A stretch of DNA of 64,000 nucleotides from Scatophagus argus (Eukaryota; Chordata; Actinopteri; Scatophagidae). The DNA lies in assembly GCF_020382885.2 (NCBI RefSeq), contig NC_058497.1, positions 17,228,330 through 17,292,329 on the forward strand, in the 5' to 3' direction. Positions 46,305-55,659 of the stretch are shown here, one piece after another. A program made the translations under genes and the position numbers. Numbering within the stretch: position 1 is the stretch's first letter; each line of letters begins with the position of its first letter. The notes under the pieces are model-generated. The model did no database searches. It was not told where the DNA came from and saw nothing but the letters and a program-made list of their open reading frames with translations.

Positions 46305-49300
46305 CCCTAATGGATAAGTGATTTAGAAAATGGATGGATGGAGGGATGAGTAAGAGGCTTCAGCTGTCCAAGTTACATGAATAAAGTACATATGCCCTCC
46401 AAAGCTGCAGTCTTTTTTGTTAATATGCCCCCAATGCAGCACAGTGCTCTCCTAGGAAACACAAACACAGCATTTCACACTAAAAACACTGTAACTTTAG
46501 AAGATACCAACTAAACTTGTTTGTCATACTGATGAAACCTCAGTAAGAAAAGGTGCAATGAAGAGAGGAAGGAAGAAAAACCTGTTTCAATGCTCATATG
46601 GGCACCAAACTGCTATTTTAAGACAGACTTGATGTGGTATGAATCTATCCTTCCTATCTACAGACGTGAAGTGCTATGGGCCCCGAGCTTACATTTGGCA
46701 CTTTAGCCTGAATTACACTTGGGCATCAATGACATACTGTGTCTACAGCCAGTGTGTAGGTACTTAGAGTGAAGGAAGTGATCTATAGCTCTGCCTGGGG
46801 CTCTACACACCAATTGTTGTAGCACTTTCATAACATGACTGTTGTTCTGTGCATTTAGGCACTTGAACACACTTTCTACAGATAAATAACAGAAGTAATA
46901 ATGTTTATGTTCTCTCACATTCACTTTGTGACACAGAGCAGTAACAATGGTGGCAAAGACAAGGGACTGCACTGCAAATACTGCTCTAAATGAAGACGAA
47001 TATTTGCTGTGTGTTATTGAGAAGAGATAACAACTTAGGTGGAACTGGCTCCCTAAAAAATGTTGAGGCTGTAGCAGCAAGTAGCGGCTGCAGTGTTTAT
47101 ACAGCCCATGGTACCTATATGTGCAGTTTTATTTTTGAAGAATAGCAAATGAACATTTTTGTAGTTTTGTCATAGGTACAACACTCAGCGCAAATGTATA
47201 ACAAATCTCAAGTGTTCCGAAGCACTCAAACCTGCTCTGTATTCAGTTTTCAACACTAACATGTCAACTTGAAGTTCAAATACACAAAAAAAAGAAGGCT
47301 ATTTGTTCAAAAATGTTATTGTCACAAAGCCAAATCCTCTCATTTGCCACCAAAACAACACATCCATCAACCTGGTAGCTACTCTGTCGACTCACCTCCC
47401 CTGCAGAGTGCGTGCATAGCAAGGCCAGCTCTCCTGGTATTCAGCTTCTTTTTCCTCTTTTTCAGGTCTGGAGTTCCGGCCCTGCCAAAAGCCTCTCTTC
47501 CATGTGGGTCGACGGTCCTGGTTCTGGGGACGATACCTGACAAACACACACCAAGCTAGTCCAGTTAAGAAACTACTGAAACAAAAGGGATGCATTGGTA
47601 GCATTTTTGTATTTGATGCTGTGCATGTTAGGGGCATGACTGTCTTTGTATGTGTGTGTTTGGCAGCAGTGTCGTACCTGGTCATCTCCACAATGTCCTC
47701 AAGTAGGAACTCTTTCACAGGGAACGTCAAACCAGGGATGTGGATCATTGGACAGTTATCTATAGAGAGTTTGACGCAGGAGTATATAAGAAGCAAGAAC
47801 AATCCTTACGAGGTTTAATATATAATTTGGTGGGTTGCGTACCAAAATATCTGGAAAACTTCTCTGCATTGAGTGTGGCACTCATGAGGATGACCGTGAG
47901 GTCATCTCGAAGGTTGAGTAGGTCCTTCACAATGACGAGCAAAACGTCAGATTGCAGGTTTCTCTCATGGATCTCATCCAACACCAGGTGGCTGATACTG
48001 GACAACAATCTGACGCACGCCAAAAAGAAAAAAAGGTTACAATAATAATAGTTATTCATGGCTGTATGTAGTTACTCTGCCTTGCTTTAGTTTAATGTTT
48101 TCTCACATTTTGCTGCATAATTTCTTTTATTTTTGCATTCTTTGGTTCAAGTCTCAGCTATAACTTGAGACCCCGCCCACTTCTGCCTAGAGATCTGCTG
48201 CCAGTTTAATTTAACAACTGTACGGCAGTAGTCTGTAATGATGAGACGAGAGCGTCTGTGGTACTGAAAAGGTTAAAGCGTCACTGATGTGGTGGCTGGA
48301 GACAAATAATCGCACCAAGACTGACAAGTGTAAGCCTAGCTGCTGTCCATACAGACTACCAGCTTGTGAGCCTGATGCTGTGTAACTATACTTTAATGCA
48401 AAAGAAAAAGCTGCAGCATTTTGTTTAACAGCTATAGTCCTTAACTGACTCTAAAGACAACTCGTGCCAATTGTGACAGTGCATGAAGGAAGACAACAAG
48501 AGAAGCTGGCACTCTCACTTAGTCTCTGTCTTTTTTTCTGAAGACACTCAGAATGCAAAAGATGAGCACGCAGGGATGAGTCAACAAAGGCCGTGTGTGT
48601 ATGTGTGTCTGTCTGTCTTCATTTCTCTGCCTGTAAGAATGGGGACCCATACTAATGATTCTTCCACAGACAGTAGAGTCAAACGCAAATGAATGGGGAT
48701 AAAACATAGTGATGCAGAGGGAAAAAGAGAGAGGACGAAAAAGGCAACTGGAGCAGACACTCAGGGATGAAAACCACAGAAAAAGAAATTCTGGGAGAAG
48801 ATGCGATGAGGAAGAAATGGATGATGGTAGAGGACTTACGGGTCTGAGCGAAGCCACTGAAGTATAATGCCTGTTGTACAGTACAGGATCGAACCTTGTC
48901 TCCGTGGTAACCGGCTGGAGAAATTGGAGTAGAAAAAGGAAAAAAATAATAATTTTACATTCTCAAAATGACACGGATTAAGACCAGAACAGTATAAAGT
49001 GAGGACACACTCTTGGGTTTAATTTCCCTACATACAGTGTATGCAGCTGTTAAAAAAGACTCATTTGCGTCCTCCTTCTTCATTTCAGCTTCTTCATGTT
49101 ACTTTTGTTTTTTTTAAGTTAGTCGTTAAAAGATAACTTCATAGCAGCAACATACTCAGCCTGTACAAAGCAGAGTACATGAAGTTGCAACTGATGTTAG
49201 TGATAGAGAAATTTGTACCTGATAAGTAATGTAATGTTGTAATGGCCACTTGTGTTCACTCTATCTTCATGCCATAATTTGCATAAGCATTAGTGAGTGA

Positions 49301-52300
49301 TGACAGGCTCCTGCATCGAACAGAACCATGAAATGACTTCTAATTTATTTAAATCAAAAAAAAAGCAGATGCTGCCTCTCTTATGGCACGCTTAAAAAAT
49401 TCACTCCACCGACAACTGAACCGCAATAAAGGCTTTACTGTTCAAGTGATGCACGTGCTAATAAATGTGATATTTCAGAAGAAATAACATTAACAATGGG
49501 GAAATGAACATTTTATGAAGCCCTTGGAGAGGAACGAGAGGTATTTCACAAGATCTACTCACTGAAATGATGAAAGAAGTGCAACAAAAAGAGGGTCTAA
49601 TTAAATCTTACTGATAAAAAGATTATAGACAACAAAAAGTACTGACACAACAGCATACAGAGTAAAATAATCAGTTTTAACTCCAGAACTCAGTTGTTCT
49701 TCATTATAAATTAAAAGCAGCCACTGAAAGAGAAGCTTGCCAGGGGCTGTGTACTACGGCTGGATTAACCTGCTGAGGGGTCTTAGGGCAAATAGGGGCT
49801 ACTGGGGATCCATGAACCCTCGATTCCTCACACCCTCTGTGCAATATGTATAGTTTTCCTGTACTGCAACACAATCTTGGAGCAAATTAATTCAGTAAAA
49901 TGCAACATGTAAGATGTTTCAAAGTCAGGTAATACAGCAGCATCATCCATAAGGCTCTCGACAGGTCTTGTTAATGGTGTATGTCTCCAAACAAGTTTTC
50001 CTAAAAAAAATAGTAAAAACATTAAATGTTGTTTTTTCAGGGCCCTTAGAGTGTCCTCAGTAAAGGTGATGCTGTTCAAATATCCAAACTCAAATTTTTC
50101 TTATGACAGCCTTAAAATTTTATAGCTGAGACAGACTGCATAAGAGATTAATTTTGTTTACTCTAAATAGTTTCTTGCTTTATGTTTATTATAACCACCC
50201 ATCATTCAGCAGGAACATTTATTAGTCAGTAGAGAACTGTGTAGTCTAATACACACCTTCACCGCAAATGTAACTGAAATGAAGTGAACTGAAATAAAAC
50301 TGTTGCTAACAGCTAAGATTAAATGTGTTCTGGCTGGTTTGTATGCACTTTTTAAAGCAGCTGATTCCCCACTGAGAGAGACTAACATAAGAAGAGTAAG
50401 GAGAAGTAGAGATGTGTACTTTTTTACATTAGCTGCTATGTGTGGGAGCTGGGGCATCAATAGAAATTAGACCAAGCTTGGGGAACAAATTGCCAGCTTA
50501 TCCATGCACCCACTGACAGACACCCTGGGTCTCCATCAGCGACAGTGGGCAGTGACAGGAAAGCAGCAAGCTTCAAAAGATGCCTTTATAAACTGTCTAG
50601 ACTTTGTTTAAGTTCTTTGTTACAAAACGTTGCTTTAGTTATTGCTTTCCTCCCTTAAGGAGAACTATGAATCATAACTTCAGTAAGTTCATGAAACTAA
50701 GAAAGAACATTGAAAAAATGTAGGAAATAGTCTTAAATTCAGAGTCTAGCGCCTTGTTTTTGTTCCATTCCTCTGACAGAAAGTAATCTTTCTATCTTTT
50801 TAGTTCTCATCTCCTGTATCAGTCTCACTTCATATCACTCCTGAGTTTCTTCTTTCCCCTACTCCCTTGGTGCTTCTATCTCATCCTCTCTTATATTCCA
50901 CATTCTATTGTATATAATTCACTTTAGATTGCTGCACCCTCTTCTCTCTCGTATCTCTTCGCTCGCTCAGCCTGCATAGCGCTCAAGTGCTTTTCTCTCC
51001 AGATTTGTGTTTCCTTCCATGCGTATTATGTCAAATGACAATTCCCATCTACTAATTCTGTCCTTCAAAAACATAATAATAATAATTTCCTGTTGTATTC
51101 ATCCACCCCATGTATTTCCCTTATCCTTCTTAACATAGTCTAACCATCAAGGAACACAGTATACTTGGACCAAGCTGATGTAATTCATGTGAAATGTGAT
51201 TCCATGTCTGTGAATATACAATGAAACTGGAAGAATCAAATCATTCAAACTTTTTAATGGAAATTCATAAGTCCTAAGTAATATCTGGCCCCATTAGCCA
51301 TTTTTATTCATTCTCTGGATTATAAGCATTTAACTATTATATAATGACCAGTGCATAAGAAGAGTAATTAAACTGCTGACTACAACTAAATATATCTTTA
51401 AGATATACCAATATGTCTAACTCTAACAAAGCTAGGCAACTTATTCCTGACCTACAAAGGCTCTTGGCTCTCTTCTTTTCTCCAACCTTGGAAACAGACA
51501 TGCATGAAAGCACAAGATCTTCTAAAATCAAAAGTAAACATCTGAGATGGCAGAAGTTCAGAAGTCTGGAACAAGTCTAAGAAAAACAAAATCAAGGAAG
51601 GAAAAGAAATGATCTTGGTGAAAGCTGCAACAATCAAAAAGAGCCTATCTGGAACCTAAACAATGGGGACTATTCCTTACTCGGTTAGATGTTAATTTCT
51701 TAATGATGAAATCAGATTGTTTGACACCTGCATGGCAAAACACCTTTCAACACCATCAACCCGTTTTCTATACCGCTTATCCGCCAGGATCACGGGGGGC
51801 TGGAGCCTATCCCAGCTGACTACGGGCGAGAGACGGGATACACCCAGTCAAATGCAGGGCTGACACACAAAGACAGACAACCACACACACACAAACACAC
51901 ACACACTCAATGTAGCCAGCCAATTAACCTAATGTGCATGTTTTTGGGATCGTGAGAGGAAGCCGGAGTACCCGAAGAAAACCCCGGAAACTCTGCACGA
52001 AAGTGCCAGAAGGCCAAGATTTGAACCAGGTTTGAACCCTCTTGCTGTGAGGCAACAGTGCTAACCACTGCACCATGGTAACGCTCCCTTTCAACACCAA
52101 TAGATCCTTATATAAACACGCCAGGCAGACAACATTTTTACTGTTCCTGTTCTGTTGTTTTCTGCTGTTCCTTGACCATTAAACCAAATGCAGATGTCTA
52201 TTTAAACACACGGTGCTTTCAGTTTATGTAACATATGTTTGAAGAGACTTCTTTACCTCTGCAGGCGGATTTGGTAACCACAAGAATTTCCATTCCCAAC

Positions 52301-55227
52301 ACTTTCTGCTCTCTCTGCTGCTACACGCTCTGCTACCTGAGAAGAAGCACACACATGCAAAAACATTAAGAAATCAACCAGCACTGTGAGAAATAACAGC
52401 CATCTAATTCGCAAAACTGGTGCAGGAAATGAAAGATGCATACGACTGCATACAGTACTGTACAACTACAGTGTGCACATAGAAGCATACAGTCCAACAG
52501 TCAGACCCAAAAAAGCCAAAAGTGTACATACCGAGATGGCACTGATACGACGTGGCTGCGTGCAGACCACACGACACATGGAGCCCACACCTCTATTGAT
52601 GTAGTCATCCAGGATGAACTGGGTGACCTGAGTGGTCTTTCCACACCCTGTTTCCCCACTTACTACCAGGACACGGTTCGAGTTGATCAGCTCCACCAGC
52701 TCCTGAGGATGGAGAAATGAAAGCAGGTGAGAGGAAGTGGAAGAATTATCAGATGAGGGTAATAAGATTTCTAAAACGGAAAAGCATAAAATCAGATTGT
52801 ATGAAATAAAAACGTACCTCTTTTTTCCCATAGGATGGTAGTTTTTCCCTGAATTTCTGAAGAGAAAAAAAAAATCACCAAAGATTTGTAAACACTGAAT
52901 AAAATCAATACAATGAAAAGTAGAAGTTGTCTTGCATGACTTGATGGGTACAATTTCAACATCTCCACTGAATTAATTCATATAATCACAGATTCTGTGT
53001 AGTGCTTTTGCAATAATTCAGTAATTCATCAGCCTTCACTCAGTGGAATAATATGACATTACAATATTGTGATACTGTTACTAATCTGCTCTCTAAGAAA
53101 ATTTAACATTATTTTGAATATGCAACTTGACAAAAAAGGCAGCAAGAATGGAATAAATAAGTAGCAAGATAAAACATAAAATAAAGTAAAATCTATTGTA
53201 CAGTCCCAAAAATTTCTCTTGCAGTCTTAAATGGTATTTAACTCCACAATTCATTGCACCTAATTTCCCAACAGAAACCATTATGCAACTCTGATATCAT
53301 CTCAAAAAACATTTCTTGAGTTGGATTTGTAACAGACAGTAAAAGTCCAGGACAGTGGACATTGTGATATCTGCTAAGTGTCAGAGAAATGCAACCAAGC
53401 CTCTGCCAAAACAAGCAGACTATTTTGGTAGGCTAGAAGCCTTAACTTTTACTGTTGTATACACAAAACACAATACTAATCATCAAACTCACCAGCATTT
53501 CTTTGTACTTTAGATCTGATTTCTTGCCCTGCAGATCTCTCTTCAGTTGGTCGTCCAGTGAACTATCTCTGACTACTTCATGAAATAAAAACTCCACATC
53601 TTTGTCCCTCCTTCTCAGATCCTCTTTCTTCTCTTCTTCCTCCTCTTCTTCATCCCACTTGTCAGGAGGCTCATCTTTATCGACTGCAGCAGAGCTGTTG
53701 CTTAAAAAAAAACATTAAAAGGTAAGAATTATTCACAATATAGTGGATCACAAGACGATATTGGTTGTTCTGTGATTGTGGCATGAAGCGCCATCAAATA
53801 TCAAAGTATATTTTTAGAGCAAGACTGTTTTTTGCAAAGTTACCGCTGTGATTTCTTCTGGCCCGAACTAACTTCTTCCTCCTCATCCTCAGATTTCAGC
53901 TTTATCATCTGTTTATCCTCTTCAGGCTCATCCCCATCAAAGTAACTGCATACACAGGTCATAAACATTTTAATTAGAGTCATACTGAGAGAAGTCACAG
54001 CTGGCAAATACCCCCCCGCCCAAAAAGAAAAACAACAAAACATAAGCAAAAAAGATATTCATGGCACTTTGATCCTATCTGGCTTTCTCATTTTTGTAAA
54101 TGTAAGCTAGAAATTACACTGTGGCATGCAAGCTTTTCTTACCAATGACCACCTCTACTGGCAGCTGTCCTCCAGTTGCCAGACGTAGAGGCTATTGCGC
54201 CCCTGCCGTCTCTCTCTGGACCAAGCTGATCATTCTGGACAGAGTTAAGCAGCTTGGTAATGTGCTGCTCTCTGGCCTCATCCATCTGGACCACTGCCCG
54301 CTGCAAACAAACAAGAAAAGGGGTTATATTCAGTCATAATCTTACAGTTAGCTTAACCAAATGTGACACAAGCGCTTGGTTTGAAGCTCTGTTTCCTAGT
54401 GTTGTACAAAACTATATTTTCACCACTGAAATTATGAAATTCATTTAACTGTGATACACACTGCTTCTGATGGAAGGAATGAAGGATGAAGGATTACTTG
54501 CTCTTTTAACCCTTTCAAACGTTTCTGTCACCCTCAGACTTAAGGTGTCCATTCAAAACACAGTAAACAAAACCAACAAACCCAGGTTTTCCCGTGGTGT
54601 TTTGTTGTGGAGATGGGTGACTTTGTGTGAAACAAAGAAACCTTCTGATAATCATAAAATTAACTACAATCAGAGCTAAAAAAAAATTTAAGGGAAAAGT
54701 GTGTATACTGTTTGGACTTCCCGATAAATCTAACAAGAGATAAGATCAGGAGTGTGCAAGATTTTGCTAAAAGACACAATCCTGCACATGTAAAAGACTT
54801 TGGGCTGTGGACATTTCTCCATTTACATTAGTCTATACTCCACAGGGACAAAGTCAGTTATTTGTCACCTTCATTATAACTTCAGGGTCTCTTAAAACTG
54901 TGCTTAAAGTCCTCATCTCTGTTTCGACACCCTGGACACAAAAATACAGAGCATACAACCATACACAATCCATACCGATCTCCGGTCAGCCTGTTTCCTC
55001 CTCACGGCTCCGTATCTTGCGTACCACAGACCAATTTCACGACCCTTCAGATGTGGAGGAGGACGGTCTCGTTGTCCACCACCTCCTCGGTCCTGGTCAA
55101 AGTCGTAACTGTGTCCTCTCGAGCCTCCTCCACCGCCCCTGTCCCATCTCTCTCTGCTTCCATCTCTGTGCCCTCGACCTCCTCTTCTACCTTTTCTCCC
55201 ACCTCCACCACCATATCCATAACTCAT
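33612..55227 (-). CDS. dhx36: DEAH-box helicase 36 (RHAU, G-quadruplex resolvase)
   Basis: Twenty-six coding exons read on the minus strand from ATG at 55227 to TAG at 33612-33614 and sum to 1064 residues in one frame (human about 1008). The Gly/Arg-rich N-terminus is at 1-58. The DHX36-specific motif [15 protein letters not shown] (59-73) binds G-quadruplexes in the family. An acidic linker (about 140-200) is longer than I recall in human. Helicase motifs follow in order: GETGCGKT (269-276, Walker A), DEIH (373-376), SAT (405-407), FLPGW (534-538), and QRKGRAGR (638-645, motif VI). The winged-helix/ratchet and OB-fold regions come next, including [20 protein letters not shown] and LYDCTEVSP. 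The protein unwinds DNA and RNA G-quadruplexes and acts in mRNA stability, translation and antiviral sensing. The start was chosen by match to the family MSY start; an in-frame ATG lies 17 codons upstream. Confidence 0.96.
33927..34079 (-). CDS. dhx36: dhx36 coding exon 25 (OB-fold)
   Basis: Residues 937-987: [40 protein letters not shown] and [11 protein letters not shown], nearly identical to human. Acceptor TCCTCAG, donor AAG/GTAAAC. Confidence 0.94.
35458..35578 (-). CDS. dhx36: dhx36 coding exon 24 (OB-fold)
   Basis: Residues 896-936: [20 protein letters not shown], then [20 protein letters not shown]. Acceptor CTTTCTCAG, donor AGC/GTGAGT. Confidence 0.93.
36937..37027 (-). CDS. dhx36: dhx36 coding exon 23
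   Basis: Residues 866-896: [20 protein letters not shown], then [11 protein letters not shown]. Aligns with human [19 protein letters not shown]. Donor GG/GTGAGT. Confidence 0.92.
37145..37244 (-). CDS. dhx36: dhx36 coding exon 22
   Basis: Residues 833-866: [20 protein letters not shown], then [13 protein letters not shown], matching the conserved ratchet-like segment. Acceptor CATTCAG, donor G/GTAACT. Confidence 0.92.
37400..37483 (-). CDS. dhx36: dhx36 coding exon 21
   Basis: An 84-nt exon, residues 805-832: [20 protein letters not shown], then FLSANTLQ. Phase 0 on both sides. Acceptor GGCTAG, donor CAG/GTGAGC. Confidence 0.92.
37574..37660 (-). CDS. dhx36: dhx36 coding exon 20
   Basis: Residues 776-804: [20 protein letters not shown], then HLTIVNAFQ, matching human GKEKIADARRKELAK. 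Acceptor CTCTTAG, donor CAG/GTAGAA. Confidence 0.92.
37810..37983 (-). CDS. dhx36: dhx36 coding exon 19 (helicase-associated domain)
   Basis: Residues 718-775: [58 protein letters not shown], the signature of the HA2/winged-helix region. Donor CTG/GTAGGG. Confidence 0.94.
38425..38600 (-). repeat. hAT-MITE-like dispersed repeat (partial)
   Basis: AT-rich segment with 'attaattgggggattggcagaaaatta' followed by 'ctattctgataattattaat', resembling the teleost element part that reads ATTGACAGAAAATTAATCGG and CAACTATTTTGATAATCGAT. A decayed copy in an intron of dhx36. Strand and limits are uncertain. Confidence 0.4.
38786..38884 (-). CDS. dhx36: dhx36 coding exon 18
   Basis: Residues 685-717: [20 protein letters not shown], then [13 protein letters not shown], aligned with human ILRLGGIAYFLSRLMDPPSNEA. 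The donor is good (GTAAGA). The acceptor is poor: the preceding sequence is 'gatgtgatgtgctgcatag' with almost no polypyrimidine tract. 99 nt, phase 0 on both sides. Confidence 0.88.
39947..40064 (-). CDS. dhx36: dhx36 coding exon 17
   Basis: Residues 645-684: [20 protein letters not shown], then [19 protein letters not shown], immediately after helicase motif VI. Acceptor TATCCAG, donor AAG/GTTGTG (not the commoner GTRAG). Confidence 0.93.
40470..40613 (-). CDS. dhx36: dhx36 coding exon 16 (motif VI)
   Basis: Residues 597-645: [40 protein letters not shown] and KQRKGRAGR. It carries the motif VI arginine fingers. 144 nt, a multiple of three. The donor is AG/GTGTGTGTGTGT, a TG repeat. Confidence 0.94.
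41166..41230 (-). CDS. dhx36: dhx36 coding exon 15 (motif V)
   Basis: A 65-nt exon, residues 576-597: [20 protein letters not shown], containing helicase motif V (TNIAETS). It is flanked upstream by a roughly 70-nt CT repeat and downstream by a TG-rich donor region. Skipping would shift the frame. Confidence 0.93.
41238..41306. repeat. dhx36: (GA)n/(CT)n microsatellite at a dhx36 3' splice site
   Basis: About 70 bases of GA with occasional GTGA interruptions on the plus strand. In the dhx36 sense strand it reads CT/CTCA repeats and ends six bases before the exon 15 CAG. It therefore forms an unusually long polypyrimidine tract. Confidence 0.85.
41397..41452 (-). CDS. dhx36: dhx36 coding exon 14
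   Basis: A 56-nt exon, residues 557-575: [19 protein letters not shown], matching human [17 protein letters not shown]. Acceptor GTTTCAG, donor CAG/GTCAGC. Confidence 0.93.
41971..42135 (+). repeat. hAT-MITE-like dispersed repeat
   Basis: Begins CTAGGGCTGCAACTATCAAA, then 'cattttcattattgaataatttcc' and 'ttgattaattgatagg', and ends with 'caactaattgattcaatgat'. It resembles the abundant teleost element starting GGGCTGCAACTAACGATTAT, here shortened and diverged, in a dhx36 intron. Confidence 0.5.
42453..42540 (-). CDS. dhx36: dhx36 coding exon 13 (RecA2 start)
   Basis: Residues 528-557: [20 protein letters not shown], then [14 protein letters not shown] opens the second RecA-like domain. Acceptor CAAACAG, donor G/GTACAC. 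Confidence 0.93.
42541..45559 (-). other. dhx36: dhx36 intron between coding exons 12 and 13
   Basis: A 3.0-kb AT-rich intron. It contains a CA microsatellite at about 44287-44308, a GA-rich stretch near 44100-44116 and a small GCCGA repeat at about 42693-42713. No coding signal seen. Confidence 0.7.
45560..45665 (-). CDS. dhx36: dhx36 coding exon 12
   Basis: Residues 492-527: [20 protein letters not shown], then [15 protein letters not shown], aligned with human STVDVIEMMEDDKVDLNLIVAL. Acceptor TTTTGCAG, donor GAG/GTCAGT. Confidence 0.93.
46273..46312 (-). repeat. dhx36: 40-nt poly-C tract (poly-G on the dhx36 sense strand)
   Basis: Forty consecutive C on the plus strand, inside the dhx36 intron 45666-47395. 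Transcribed from the minus strand it is a G40 run, able to fold as stacked G-quadruplexes. The exact length in the genome may differ because homopolymers are assembly-prone. Confidence 0.85.
46313..46350 (+). repeat. 3' stub of the repeat family seen at 51755-52085
   Basis: Reads AACCCTAATGGATAAGTGAT, then 'ttagaaaatggatggatggagggatg'. It is the end of the fish repeat whose inverted copy at 51755 starts CCGTTTTCTATACCGCTTAT. Only the GGATGG-tailed terminus remains, directly abutting the poly-C run. Confidence 0.55.
47396..47536 (-). CDS. dhx36: dhx36 coding exon 11
   Basis: Residues 445-492: [20 protein letters not shown], then [19 protein letters not shown] and CYARTLQGR, the insert between the RecA domains. 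Human: FKRGFMQGHVNRQEKEEKEA. Donor AG/GTGAGT. Confidence 0.92.
47678..47759 (-). CDS. dhx36: dhx36 coding exon 10
   Basis: An 82-nt exon, residues 418-445: [20 protein letters not shown], then EDIVEMT. Acceptor TCTATAG, donor AG/GTACGA. Confidence 0.92.
47843..48009 (-). CDS. dhx36: dhx36 coding exon 9 (DEIH box)
   Basis: Residues 362-418: [20 protein letters not shown], then [16 protein letters not shown] and [19 protein letters not shown]. Carries the DEIH Walker B box and the SAT motif. Acceptor GCGTCAG, donor G/GTACGC. Confidence 0.95.
48840..48914 (-). CDS. dhx36: dhx36 coding exon 8
   Basis: A 75-nt exon, residues 337-362: [20 protein letters not shown], then LRSDP. Matches human [20 protein letters not shown]. 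Acceptor TCTCCAG, donor CC/GTAAGT. Confidence 0.93.
48915..52256 (-). other. dhx36: Largest dhx36 intron (coding exons 7 to 8)
   Basis: 3.3 kb, AT-rich. Apart from the dispersed repeat at about 51755-52085 and a CA stretch inside it, I see nothing recognisable. Minus-strand open frames here are short and lack coding character. Confidence 0.7.
51755..52085 (-). repeat. Common ray-finned fish dispersed repeat (LINE-tail/SINE-like)
   Basis: Reads 'ccgttttctataccgcttatcc', then 'ggggggctggagcctatcccagctgac', 'ccaattaacctaatgtgcatg', 'gaggaagccggagtacccgaagaaaacc', and finally 'gtgaggcaacagtgctaaccactgcacca'. These blocks occur in thousands of copies in teleost genomes as I remember them. It includes an internal CA microsatellite. 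Family name not assigned. Confidence 0.65.
52257..52336 (-). CDS. dhx36: dhx36 coding exon 7
   Basis: An 80-nt exon, residues 311-337: [20 protein letters not shown], then YQIRLQ, helicase motif Ib region. Acceptor CTTCTCAG, donor AG/GTAAAG. Confidence 0.93.
52532..52702 (-). CDS. dhx36: dhx36 coding exon 6 (Walker A)
   Basis: Residues 254-310: [20 protein letters not shown], then [18 protein letters not shown] and [15 protein letters not shown]. Walker A (GETGCGKT) and motif Ia (TQPRR) are intact. Donor TCG/GTATGT. Confidence 0.95.
52818..52856 (-). CDS. dhx36: dhx36 coding exon 5 (micro-exon)
   Basis: A 39-nt exon, residues 241-253 ([13 protein letters not shown]), aligned with human [14 protein letters not shown]. 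Acceptor TTCTCTTCAG, donor GAG/GTACGT. Phase 0 on both sides. Confidence 0.88.
53493..53700 (-). CDS. dhx36: dhx36 coding exon 4
   Basis: Residues 171-240: [20 protein letters not shown], a Glu/Lys-rich run, then [20 protein letters not shown] and [10 protein letters not shown]. The second half matches the human SLDQKLLEDLQKKK segment; the acidic part looks expanded. Acceptor TTTTAAG, donor CTG/GTGAGT. Confidence 0.88.
53844..53945 (-). CDS. dhx36: dhx36 coding exon 3 (acidic linker)
   Basis: Residues 137-171: [20 protein letters not shown], then [13 protein letters not shown]. Highly acidic and poorly conserved, but the frame and splice sites (TATGCAG; CG/GTAACT) fit both neighbours. Confidence 0.82.
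54143..54300 (-). CDS. dhx36: dhx36 coding exon 2
   Basis: Residues 85-137: [20 protein letters not shown], then [20 protein letters not shown]. The start matches human RAVVHMDERREEQIVQLLNS. Acceptor TTTGCAG, donor TG/GTAAGA. Confidence 0.92.
54976..55227 (-). CDS. dhx36: dhx36 coding exon 1
   Basis: Residues 1-84: [20 protein letters not shown]-like repeats, then [15 protein letters not shown]. The N-terminal Gly/Arg region and the DHX36-specific motif are both present. The first codons are G-rich in the mRNA (GG runs at 55196-55218). Donor TCG/GTATGG. Confidence 0.93.
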
Positions 55228-55600
55228 ACCGCCGACGGAAACAAGCGACAGTTGCACGATACGCTCAAACGCTGTCAAAATATCCGTTAACCGATCAGAA
55301 CGTTGACTTGTACTGTTAACTGCCGGCTAACGCTAACTACACTTAGCTAACCACAACACCAGGGACAGAAGTTAAAAGTCTACACCCATGTAGCTACTGA
55401 CAGTACACTTATTGATAGCTACATGTATACTTTAACTTATGAGACACTAAATGATTCATAAAACAACAACAATCAGATGTTGTTGTCAAAATGCGGCAGT
55501 TCTTGTGCTTTCTTCTTTCCCTCTAGCATGTCGCAGAGTAAGGACGTCAGAATTTTTAGCCTCCTGTTGTTGTCGCAGCGCTCTGTGATTGGTTGCACCC
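55228..55600 (-). promoter_or_regulatory. dhx36: dhx36 5' UTR and proximal promoter
   Basis: The region immediately upstream of the start exon. A CCAAT box (minus strand, 55588-55592) lies about 360 bases upstream of the ATG. No TATA box is obvious. The transcription start cannot be fixed from sequence. A CA microsatellite lies just beyond, at 55632-55658. Confidence 0.4.
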
Positions 55601-55631
55601 ACCCCGCATCCTCCAAACCGCCCTGTCCAAC

Positions 55632-55658
55632 TCACACACACACACACACACACACACC
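55632..55658 (+). repeat. (CA)n microsatellite upstream of dhx36
   Basis: Twelve or more CA units, about 410 bases upstream of the dhx36 start codon. Confidence 0.9.
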
Positions 55659-55659
55659 A

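Noticed and set aside
54807..55319. 170-residue plus-strand ORF over the dhx36 start
   Set aside because: Antisense shadow of the Gly/Arg-rich first exon.
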